In this document: piece after piece, positions 9,323-16,229 of the stretch
How the letters are laid out: each line of letters begins with the position of its first letter
Position numbering within the stretch: position 1 is the stretch's first letter
DNA from: an uncultured Sulfurovum sp.
GTDB taxonomy: Bacteria > Campylobacterota > Campylobacteria > Campylobacterales > Sulfurovaceae
DNA length: 64,000 nucleotides
Reading direction: 5' to 3'
NCBI GenBank assembly: GCA_902727895.1
Contig: CACVAP010000068.1
Location: 1-64,000, forward strand
The notes under the pieces: generated by a model
What the model was told of the DNA's origin: nothing
What the model saw: only the letters and a program-made list of their open reading frames with translations
The model's database searches: none
Made by a program: the position numbers and the translations under genes

Positions 9323-10015
9323 TTACATCCCTCTTTTACGCAGAATAACTTCAACTGTTTTCCATATTACAAACAGTTCAAGTTTTAAAGACCAAGAGTC
9401 TATGTAAAGTCTGTCATATTTTAATTTATTTTTTGCATCTTGAATATTTCGACCATAAGGGTATCTTACTTGAGCAAGCCCAGTAATTCCTGGTGCAACA
9501 AGATGCCTATCATGGTATTTTGGAATAATTTTTTCATAGTCTTTAACTAAGATATCCCATTCAGCACGAGGACCAATTAAGTGCATTTCACCTTTGATAA
9601 TATTGAAAAGTTGAGGTAATTCATCAATGCGCATTTGTCTCATGGTATTTCCAAAAGGAAAGATACGAGAATCATTTTCTTGTGTATAAGGATTAAATTT
9701 ACTATTTGTATGCATACTTCGAAACTTATAGCAAGTGAAAGCTTTACCATTTATTCCGATACGTGACTGTTTAAAAAAAATAGGTCCAGGGGATTCTTTT
9801 TTTATTTTATAGATACTGTAGACCATGACTGGTATTGAAGAGATAAATAAAAGACCACCAACTAAAAAATCTATAGTACGCTTTTGCATGTATTGAAATT
9901 TTGTATAAGTTTGGTAACTTTTAAGGTCTACTTTTTTATTAGTTAAATTTGTTGATAAGGTAGTTTGAGATAAAGTTGTTTCTTTATTAGTTTGTTTTGG
10001 CATTGAGTATGTCAT
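9323..10015 (-). CDS. Polyprenyl-phosphate sugar-1-phosphate transferase (bacterial sugar transferase family)
   Basis: This enzyme should start glycan assembly by moving a sugar-1-phosphate from a UDP-sugar to undecaprenyl phosphate at the inner membrane. A single hydrophobic hairpin (FLVGGLLFISSIPVMVYSI) is followed by the catalytic core. The core has SPGPIFFKQSRIG, CYKFRSM, RIDELPQLFNI and LIGPRAEWD; the Asp-Glu pair in IDELPQ is family-typical. It resembles the short PglC/WcaJ C-terminal catalytic form. The ATG at 10015 is preferred because AAGGAAAGAC precedes it. A longer reading from GTG at 10057 or ATG at 10048 lacks a ribosome site. The residues after the start are polar and low-complexity (Thr/Asn/Lys-rich). 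Confidence 0.88.
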   Translation of the reverse strand: MTYSMPKQTNKETTLSQTTLSTNLTNKKVDLKSYQTYTKFQYMQKRTIDFLVGGLLFISSIPVMVYSIYKIKKESPGPIFFKQSRIGINGKAFTCYKFRSMHTNSKFNPYTQENDSRIFPFGNTMRQMRIDELPQLFNIIKGEMHLIGPRAEWDILVKDYEKIIPKYHDRHLVAPGITGLAQVRYPYGRNIQDAKNKLKYDRLYIDSWSLKLELFVIWKTVEVILRKRGM

Positions 10016-10207
10016 GTCTTTCCTTATGCTCTTAAAGATGTACTTCATAGGAGGCACGGTATATTATAGGTTTAATTAAACTATATTAAACAATATGAAT
10101 TTTTTTTCGTTAATTATTAATTATTATATCATAATATTATTTGGTTTTGTTAAATTATAGGGGGATAAGGAAGCTTGATATATTTATTTTTGTGTTAAAT
10201 TATGAAG

Positions 10208-10232
10208 TACTTGGGAAAAAGTTTCCCAAGTA
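10208..10232 (-). terminator. Terminator hairpin after rplT
   Basis: TACTTGGGAAA (10208-10218) and TTTCCCAAGTA (10222-10232) form a perfect 11-bp stem with a 3-base loop. It begins 14 bases past the rplT stop codon on the minus strand. The T-run beyond the stem is weak. Confidence 0.75.
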
Positions 10233-10245
10233 TGTGAAAAGAAGA

Positions 10246-10602
10246 TTAAGCTGAAAGTGCAGCTTTTGAAGCATCTGCTACTTTTGTAAATGCTTCTGGT
10301 GCATTCATAGCCATGTCAGCTAAGATTTTTCTGTCAAGTTCAATATTAGCAACTTTAAGACCATGCATGAATGTTGAGTAATTCATACCATTTAATCTTG
10401 AAGCAGCATTAATTCTAACAATCCAAAGTCTTCTAAAGTCTCTTTTCTTTTGTCTTCTGTCTCTATAAGCATATACCATTGAACGTTCTAATTGTTCTTT
10501 AGCTTTTCTAAAATGTTTTCTTCTACCAGAGTAAAATCCTCTAGCTTGCTTTAATAATTTTTTGTGACGACGGGTTCTAACCGTACCTGTTTTTACTCTC
10601 AT
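10246..10602 (-). CDS. rplT: 50S ribosomal protein L20
   Basis: L20 binds 23S rRNA early in large-subunit assembly. The 118-residue sequence is highly basic at the N-terminus ([18 protein letters not shown]) with the conserved core [18 protein letters not shown] and [12 protein letters not shown]. An AAAGGAACACC ribosome site precedes the ATG. It follows rpmI after a 117-base gap holding two small hairpins. The usual upstream partner infC is not present here. Confidence 0.98.
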   Translation of the reverse strand: MRVKTGTVRTRRHKKLLKQARGFYSGRRKHFRKAKEQLERSMVYAYRDRRQKKRDFRRLWIVRINAASRLNGMNYSTFMHGLKVANIELDRKILADMAMNAPEAFTKVADASKAALSA

Positions 10603-10620
10603 GGTGTTCCTTTACCTAAG

Positions 10621-10691
10621 TACTATTTATAGTATTGGTGTCATTTTTTATGATATGAAATCTCAAATGAACTTGTCCTAATATTTTAGGA
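10621..10691 (-). promoter_or_regulatory. Two small hairpins between rpmI and rplT
   Basis: TACTAT-TT-ATAGTA (10621-10634) and TCCTAA-TATT-TTAGGA (10676-10691) are perfect short inverted repeats in the rpmI-rplT spacer. Ribosomal-protein operons of this kind are autoregulated by L20 in other bacteria, but these stems do not obviously match a known L20 leader. A control role here is only inferred. Confidence 0.3.
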
Positions 10692-10719
10692 GTTATTGCT
10701 TGTGATAATTAAACTAAAA

Positions 10720-10911
10720 CTAGTTAATCATCTCTTTGATTTTAGCTGCATCAGCTTTGCTAACGTATTTTGGGCTTCTCATCGCTCTGTGTGAAGCTCC
10801 ATCAACTTTTGTCAAAATGTGAGATCTGAAAGCAGTCCCTCTTTTGATTTTACCAGATTTTTTAACTTTAAAACGCTTTACAGCACCTTTAACGCTTTTC
10901 ATTTTTGGCAT
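10720..10911 (-). CDS. rpmI: 50S ribosomal protein L35
   Basis: A 63-residue basic large-subunit protein, with the family start MPKMKSVKGAVKRFKV and the conserved RSHILTK segment. The ribosome site GAAAGGAACAAAC precedes the ATG. It is first in a two-gene transcript with rplT and has its own promoter just upstream. Confidence 0.97.
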   Translation of the reverse strand: MPKMKSVKGAVKRFKVKKSGKIKRGTAFRSHILTKVDGASHRAMRSPKYVSKADAAKIKEMIN

Positions 10912-10957
10912 GTTTGTTCCTTTCTATCGTATTTACTCATAGAGAATGAGGTCGCGT

Positions 10958-10963
10958 ATTATA
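10958..10963 (-). promoter_or_regulatory. Probable -10 box for rpmI-rplT
   Basis: On the minus strand TATAAT lies 47 bases before the rpmI start, preceded by an A/T-rich tract (AAAAAATTTTCG). This fits a strong constitutive campylobacterotal promoter. Confidence 0.6.
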
Positions 10964-10988
10964 TCGAAAATTTTTTAATATAGAGTTA

Positions 10989-11534
10989 CTAGTTCTTTAG
11001 AACCTTAATTGTTTCTATGGCTTTTGATACAGATATGTTCTCACTTGAACCTAATGCCTTGAATTGATTTGTAATACCTTTTGTTAAAACTTTCTTTTCT
11101 TCTTCACCTATGTAAACTGGAACAGCAAATGATCGTAGTTTACTTCCATAACTATTAGAAATTTTTGTTATGAGTCTAATATAATAAAGTCCTTGATCTT
11201 GGGCTTTAACCTTAAAGTTAATTATAAACTCTTGCTGGTCTTGATATATATCAAAACTTAAGTCTTTTTGCGTGTCACTAAGCTCTATTAGCTCTTTATC
11301 TAATGTTATTATTGCTGAAAATGTTCCATTGCTTGCTGTAGTGTTTAGTGTTATATTTACATCTGCTGTCTCATTTAAATCAACTCTTTGAGAAGTATAT
11401 TTCATGTCAATTGGTGCACCTGGCTTAGAGTACTGTTTCATTGTGTTCCCTGAAATATTTTCAGGTTTCATTACTTCTGCATTTAAGCCAAGTAACAAAA
11501 GAAGAGGTGTTAGTAATAAAGTTATTTTTTTCAT
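10989..11534 (-). CDS. Secreted protein of unknown function paired with a metallopeptidase gene
   Basis: The 181-residue product has a signal peptide (MKKITLLLTPLLLLLGLNAE) and should be periplasmic or secreted. The mature part is rich in alternating hydrophobic residues (ADVNITLNTTA, EFIINFKVKAQ), suggesting a beta-sandwich domain. A short helical C-terminus follows. It starts 12 bases after the stop of the lipoprotein metallopeptidase gene, so the two are almost certainly co-transcribed. It might be a partner, chaperone or inhibitor of that enzyme. I do not recognise the family. Confidence 0.75.
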   Translation of the reverse strand: MKKITLLLTPLLLLLGLNAEVMKPENISGNTMKQYSKPGAPIDMKYTSQRVDLNETADVNITLNTTASNGTFSAIITLDKELIELSDTQKDLSFDIYQDQQEFIINFKVKAQDQGLYYIRLITKISNSYGSKLRSFAVPVYIGEEEKKVLTKGITNQFKALGSSENISVSKAIETIKVLKN

Positions 11535-11546
11535 GGGTTTTCCTTT

Positions 11547-13244
11547 TTATTTAGACTGTGGTCTACGTTCTGGACGACGCTGATTATTGAATATCGGTTT
11601 ACTAGAATTAGTACCCTTGGTCATTTTTCCTGTATATTGATTATTGTATCCTTGTTCAAGGTTAATCACAAAACAACTATTGCTATATGAAGCATCATAT
11701 ACTTCAATCATATACTCACCTGCTTGAAGATCCATTGTTAACGCATCAGAACTACTTCCTTCAAGAGGTGACATACCTGTAACTTCATAAGGATACTCAG
11801 CCTTATAGATAACAATTTCTGGATCACCATAAGACGAACCATATGGTTTAGCTCCGAAAGTATAAATTCCAGAGTTACTAATATTTACTTTAAGATAAGT
11901 ACGATTTCCAAGTTTATTGTACACACCATATGTATTTTTATTACATTGGTTAACCCATTTCCCAACTTCTAAGGTACGATAAAGAGGTGTAGTGAAAATA
12001 CCATTTGCTGTATTGCTTCGATAGTTTCCATATTCATCATGAATTGTATTGATTTGTTCAGAGGCTACGACTTGATCAATTTGGGATGCATCAGAACTAT
12101 TTTCAGACTTTAATGCATTGATAAAAGTAAAAATACTTGTAAAAGCTTTAGTGTGACGTTCTTTATCAATCATGGCATTAAAAATTGGTTTAAACCCTAA
12201 GTTAATTTGGTCAGCACCGTCATTGTCTGCGTCATATATATCATATAGGATTCTTTGTACGGACGCTTCTGAGAACCAACCTGGATTTTCTTGATGTGAA
12301 GATTCAATGTTCATGTACCAACCAGATGCTTGGTTATACCCTGAGGTGTCAAAGTAAATAGGGTTATCTGTAGCAATGGCTGACATAGCATTCGCAAAGC
12401 CTTCACCAAAAGCTACTCGAATATCAAGAGCATCACCAGAAGAGTGTCCTCCACCAATACTATCTGAACGTGAAAATTTGTCTTCAAAGAAGTGTGACCA
12501 CTCATGAATGATAATGTGGTCATCATATTCATCTGTATCTGAGTTTGCATCACCTAAGATCCACATATGCCCATTATCCGAGGTATAACTAGAAGTACCA
12601 ATTTGACCTAAGCTAGTTTCTCCACCAACAGATACATTATTCACAGACCAGTTAATTAATAGGTGAGGAAATTGGATACTTGGGTTTGCTTGAACTACTT
12701 TTTGCATGATGGTATTGATACTATCTAAAATGGCAAAAGGAGCAGCATCTCTTGACATAGAGTAGGATTGTCCATCCCATCCTGAAGCAGCATGTAAGTC
12801 TCGAATTGTTCCTGTGCTTCCACTACTTTGCAATGCACCTTCTATCACATACATTGATTGATTATTTGTATTGTCTACAACAGCTAAGTCCCAAGAGTCT
12901 TCTTTGAACATTCTTGCATAAACACGTACTTTTACATCTGTATTTTCTGGAACATAAAGTACATATTCACCTTTAGCATTGGTTGAAGTTGTTGCAACAG
13001 TTTGACCATTTCCATCAATGGCCTTAATAAGTAAGTACTTTCCTGTACCTGCATAGGTTTGGGCGTAGTTTAGTCTTGCTGAACCAGAAGCATCAACATG
13101 TACAGGTACTCGATCATAAGTAACTGTACCTTGTATCTTTGATCCTTCACCTATGGGGGTGAGTTGATTTTCATTACCAGTACAAGCGATAATAAAGAAG
13201 AGAAGGAAAGAGAAGCTAAGAGTTTTATATACTTTTTTTAACAT
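11547..13244 (-). CDS. Putative zinc metallopeptidase lipoprotein
   Basis: The start (MLKKVYKTLSFSFLLFFIIAC) is a lipoprotein signal with lipobox IIAC. Residues ~35-110 look like a carboxypeptidase-regulatory beta-sandwich (IQGTVTYDRVPV ... NAKGEYVLYVP). Near residue 244 a zinc site HEWSHFFE is followed by GEGFANAMS ~35 residues later. This HExxH plus downstream Glu is the gluzincin pattern. The C-terminal ~120 residues resemble a pre-peptidase C-terminal or adhesion beta domain (YTFGAKPYGSSYGDPEIVIY ends in a Tyr/Asn-rich tail). It probably cleaves surface or extracellular protein. It is followed directly by the small secreted gene. The exact peptidase family is not settled. Confidence 0.7.
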   Translation of the reverse strand: MLKKVYKTLSFSFLLFFIIACTGNENQLTPIGEGSKIQGTVTYDRVPVHVDASGSARLNYAQTYAGTGKYLLIKAIDGNGQTVATTSTNAKGEYVLYVPENTDVKVRVYARMFKEDSWDLAVVDNTNNQSMYVIEGALQSSGSTGTIRDLHAASGWDGQSYSMSRDAAPFAILDSINTIMQKVVQANPSIQFPHLLINWSVNNVSVGGETSLGQIGTSSYTSDNGHMWILGDANSDTDEYDDHIIIHEWSHFFEDKFSRSDSIGGGHSSGDALDIRVAFGEGFANAMSAIATDNPIYFDTSGYNQASGWYMNIESSHQENPGWFSEASVQRILYDIYDADNDGADQINLGFKPIFNAMIDKERHTKAFTSIFTFINALKSENSSDASQIDQVVASEQINTIHDEYGNYRSNTANGIFTTPLYRTLEVGKWVNQCNKNTYGVYNKLGNRTYLKVNISNSGIYTFGAKPYGSSYGDPEIVIYKAEYPYEVTGMSPLEGSSSDALTMDLQAGEYMIEVYDASYSNSCFVINLEQGYNNQYTGKMTKGTNSSKPIFNNQRRPERRPQSK

Positions 13245-13424
13245 AAAGAAGCCTTTCTGCTTTGAACAGTATTTTAATTTATATAGTTTAGCATTTTTTT
13301 TATAAAAATGGATATATATTAAGTATTATTTTTTGTTCTTAAATCTCAAACAATAAATAAAATATAAATGATGTTTTTATAGAGAGTAGGTTAAAATACT
13401 TTATTATTGGAGGGTCGCTAAGTT

Positions 13425-13988
13425 ATGATATATAGACCAATTGTGTTGGATGAAGAGATAGGGTTTTCAAAAAAAAAGTTCATTGTTAGTAAGACAGATT
13501 TAGAGGGGAATATATTATTTGTCAACCAGAACTTTTGTGATATTACTGGTTATGAATATGAAGAATTAATGGGACAATCACATTCTGTTCTTAGACATCC
13601 TGATATGCCAGAAGCAATTTTTTACATGATTTGGAAGTCATTATTTGCAGGGATGGAAGTTTCTGCGATTATTAAAAATGTTGCTAAGAGTGGGGCATAC
13701 TATTGGGTAATCGCAGATTTTTCAATGCAGAGAAATAATTATGGGGAATTGGAAACTTTTACTTCATTTAAACGTGCAGCACCAGCTACTGTTACGGAAG
13801 AGGTAGCGTTACTTTATCAAGAAATGATATCTTCTGAGCGAAGGGGAGGAGTAGAGGCTTCTTTACAGTACTTAGAAATTTTTTTAGAAGAGAGACAAAT
13901 GAGTTACAACGAGTACCTTGAAGACTTAGTAAAAGCCAAAGGTATATTCTCTTCATTATTGAAAAAGGTAAATAAAGTATTTAGTTAG
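13425..13988 (+). CDS. PAS-domain protein (Aer/CetB-like sensor)
   Basis: Residues ~15-125 form a PAS fold with the usual signatures: DLEGNILFVNQNFCDITGY, EELMGQSHSVLRHPDMPEAIF and YYWVIADFSMQRN. The RHPDMP element is typical of FAD- or redox-sensing PAS domains in Aer-type energy-taxis proteins. There is no methyl-accepting, kinase or cyclase domain in its 187 residues. It must therefore signal through a partner, as CetB-like proteins do with a separate CetA transducer; no such transducer lies nearby. The C-terminus is a short helical region. The 3' end overlaps the convergent NlpC gene by 8 bases. Confidence 0.82.
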   Translation: MIYRPIVLDEEIGFSKKKFIVSKTDLEGNILFVNQNFCDITGYEYEELMGQSHSVLRHPDMPEAIFYMIWKSLFAGMEVSAIIKNVAKSGAYYWVIADFSMQRNNYGELETFTSFKRAAPATVTEEVALLYQEMISSERRGGVEASLQYLEIFLEERQMSYNEYLEDLVKAKGIFSSLLKKVNKVFS

Positions 13989-14709
13989 TAGAAATACTTT
14001 GCTGTTTTACAGTGGCATTTAAAGCAAAGCTTTCATTGTTGTTAATGACACGTCTTGCATAAAGGAATTTATTTTTATAAAACTTCTTTTTACTAAATGA
14101 GGTAATCATTACTTTTTTCCCTCCTGAGCTTGCATGGATAAATTTATTATTCCCAATAAAAATCCCTACATGGTTAACTTTTTTTGTAAACTTTTTTGTT
14201 GTATCAAAGAATACTAAATCACCTTTTTGCATTTGAGAGAATTTGATTTTTTTACCCATGTTAGCTTGATGCCCTGAATATCGAGGTAAAGAAATTCCAC
14301 TTTTTTTGAAAACATATTTGGTAAAACCTGAGCAATCAAAAGCAGATGGTCCATTAGCAGCCCAAATATACTTAACACCTAAAAACTTTCTAGCCGTTTC
14401 AAGAATTTTATCTTCTTTTGTAAAATCTTGCCATTCTGAACTTGAAGTAAGTGTTGAGGAGGTTAAGGTATTAGTGAAGTATTCTTGATTATCTGTTTCG
14501 GTGGATATTTCTCCTCCAAATATAGCAGAAGATAAAAGTCTTTCTTCTTTTGAGATACTTTGATTGCTGTCTAAAGTAATTTTTTCTTTTTTTATAATTT
14601 CTGGTTTAGCTGGTATAGGTGTAATAGAAGCTACTTTTTCACTGCTACATCCTATAAATAGAATTGGCGCTAGAAGCAAGATTTTTGAAATACCCTTTAA
14701 GTTTATCAT
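13981..14709 (-). CDS. NlpC/P60 (C40) peptidoglycan endopeptidase lipoprotein
   Basis: A lipoprotein signal (KILLLAPILFIGC, lipobox FIGC) precedes a ~70-residue low-complexity linker. A C40 cysteine-peptidase domain follows. Catalytic Cys lies in AFDCSGFTKYVF (~residue 124) and His in VNHVGIFIGNNKFIHAS (~179); the PRYSGHQ and KGDLVFFD motifs are typical. Such enzymes cut the D-Glu/meso-DAP bond in peptide stems during wall growth or separation. The domain is complete. Confidence 0.9.
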   Translation of the reverse strand: MINLKGISKILLLAPILFIGCSSEKVASITPIPAKPEIIKKEKITLDSNQSISKEERLLSSAIFGGEISTETDNQEYFTNTLTSSTLTSSSEWQDFTKEDKILETARKFLGVKYIWAANGPSAFDCSGFTKYVFKKSGISLPRYSGHQANMGKKIKFSQMQKGDLVFFDTTKKFTKKVNHVGIFIGNNKFIHASSGGKKVMITSFSKKKFYKNKFLYARRVINNNESFALNATVKQQSISTN

Positions 14710-14950
14710 TTTAAGTTTCCCTTTGAATTTTACTTTAGATTTCCCTATTTCTTCTGGTAGGTAAAATCTATATCAAGATTGTGTAGTAATTGTGTAATTT
14801 TTCAGGATAAATGGGACTAAATAGGTATAAATGTGATATAATTGTAAAAAAAGAGTCATTATTAAATAAATACTACTATAAAATATTAAAAACTATTTTT
14901 ATATACTCGTAGCAAAAAAGAATAGAAACAGTTGCTTTTTCAAAACACGC

Positions 14951-14956
14951 TATAAT
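14951..14956 (+). promoter_or_regulatory. Probable -10 box for the 14984 lipoprotein gene
   Basis: TATAAT lies 27 bases before the ATG, with AAAGGAAA as ribosome site between. The ~240 bases before it, back to the divergent NlpC gene, are AT-rich and I see no other element there. Confidence 0.55.
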
Positions 14957-14983
14957 TTACCATTGAAAATATAAAGGAAACGT

Positions 14984-15409
14984 ATGAAGATAATGACATT
15001 TATAGGCTTATTTTTACCCTTACTATATATAGGGTGTGGAGAAAGTGAAAATTTAAGCATTGAAAAAACTTCTGTGGTACATCAGGAAAGTGATATAAAT
15101 ATAAGTCAAAAGAGTAAAGAAATTGACCTTTTAAAAGAACTTGGTTTTGACTTTGAAAATGAAAAGTTAAGCATTGATATCAATAAAACAAGCAATTTTT
15201 TAAAGAAGATGGAAATTGAAATGCATGGTAAAGCTGATGAACTCCAGCATAAGATAGAGAAAGCAGATATTAATTTTACCAGAGATATTGGAATAAGTTT
15301 TGGAGAAGAAAAGGTAGCAATTGATTTAAATAAAACACGAAAAATGTTTCAGCAGATAAATATTCTTATGAAAGAAGTTCTACTCGATGTAAATAGTAGT
15401 AAACATTAA
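14984..15409 (+). CDS. Small lipoprotein with an internal duplicated motif
   Basis: The start (MKIMTFIGLFLPLLYIGC) is a lipoprotein signal with lipobox YIGC. The mature ~123 residues hold two related segments: LGFDFENEKLSIDINKTSNF followed by LKKMEIEM, and IGISFGEEKVAIDLNKTRKM followed by FQQINILM. Each pairs a short beta motif with a helix, so the protein seems to have arisen by internal duplication. I do not recognise the family. It has its own promoter, and the FTR-rhodanese gene starts 48 bases downstream. Confidence 0.75.
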   Translation: MKIMTFIGLFLPLLYIGCGESENLSIEKTSVVHQESDINISQKSKEIDLLKELGFDFENEKLSIDINKTSNFLKKMEIEMHGKADELQHKIEKADINFTRDIGISFGEEKVAIDLNKTRKMFQQINILMKEVLLDVNSSKH

Positions 15410-15456
15410 CACTATTATAGTAAACTTCAAATAATATTTGCACTAAAAGGATAATA

Positions 15457-16194
15457 ATGCAAGCAATAGATATGAATTCAGAAGAGTTTCAAACTGAACT
15501 TAAAAAAACTGAAAAGTTTGTTGATAAAGTATATGATAGTAAAGGGTGGGTACCTAATCCCAATGAAGATGTAAACGAAGGTGTTAGAATGGGACTTGCT
15601 AGAAACAAGCTCATTTATGGAAAACGTTTTTGTCCTTGTTTCATGGTTGAAGGTGAAACTAAAGAAGAGCAAAAGGCAGCAGACAACAGAATTTGTCCTT
15701 GTAAACCAGCCATTGAAAAAGAGATTCCAGAAGATGGTATGTGTCACTGTGGAATCTTCTGTACTCCTGAGTTCGCAGAGTCGCAAAAAAAAAGTGAAGT
15801 AATTGAAGAAGTAGTTCATGCACACTCACGTGGATTAACAAAAGATGAAGCTGAAATTCTTTTGATGAAAGATCAGTTAGATGGTGATGAACTAGAGTCT
15901 TTAATGGAAGCTAGAAATCTTGATATGGTTTCTTTTACATTAATTGATGTTAGAGAACAAATGGAGTACAATCAAGCACATATTGTTGGTACTGATGCGC
16001 TAGTGTCTACGTCAAACTTTTATGCAGGTATAGAAGCGTTTAATGACAAGCAAGCTGAACAAATTATTGTTTATTGTCTTTCTGGAAGTAGATCATACCA
16101 AGTACAACAAGCGATGGGAACTTTAGGATTTAAAAAAGTTGCTAACCTTGCACATGGTATTGGTAGCTTTAGAGGCGACACTCAGTCTGTGTAG
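15457..16194 (+). CDS. Ferredoxin-thioredoxin reductase catalytic domain fused to a rhodanese domain
   Basis: Residues ~15-110 match the FTR beta subunit. The cysteine motifs FCPCF, ICPCK and MCHCGIFC provide the [4Fe-4S] cluster and redox disulfide ligands. Residues ~150-240 form a rhodanese fold with LIDVREQMEYNQAHI and an active-site loop IVYCLSGSRSYQ (catalytic Cys). The fusion could transfer electrons from ferredoxin to a thiol or handle sulfane sulfur. Campylobacterota often live by sulfur chemistry, which fits. No variable (alpha) FTR subunit or thioredoxin gene is adjacent. AAGGATAATA precedes the ATG. A bidirectional terminator follows the stop. Confidence 0.85.
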   Translation: MQAIDMNSEEFQTELKKTEKFVDKVYDSKGWVPNPNEDVNEGVRMGLARNKLIYGKRFCPCFMVEGETKEEQKAADNRICPCKPAIEKEIPEDGMCHCGIFCTPEFAESQKKSEVIEEVVHAHSRGLTKDEAEILLMKDQLDGDELESLMEARNLDMVSFTLIDVREQMEYNQAHIVGTDALVSTSNFYAGIEAFNDKQAEQIIVYCLSGSRSYQVQQAMGTLGFKKVANLAHGIGSFRGDTQSV

Positions 16195-16199
16195 TTTTA

Positions 16200-16226
16200 T
16201 TTTTGGCTCTTTAAAAGAGCCAAAAA
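16200..16226. terminator. Bidirectional terminator between FTR-rhodanese and alpha-2-macroglobulin genes
   Basis: TTTTTGGCTCTTT (16200-16212) pairs with AAAGAGCCAAAAA (16214-16226). The GC core is flanked by T-runs and A-runs, so it can end transcription from both convergent genes. Confidence 0.85.
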
Positions 16227-16229
16227 GAT

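Noticed and set aside
10246..10911. Complete infC-rpmI-rplT operon
   Set aside because: Upstream of rpmI lies its own promoter and then an unrelated secreted-protein gene; infC is not in the window.
14306..14764. Short plus-strand frames across the NlpC gene
   Set aside because: They lie fully antisense to a clear gene with catalytic motifs and show no domain or ribosome site.
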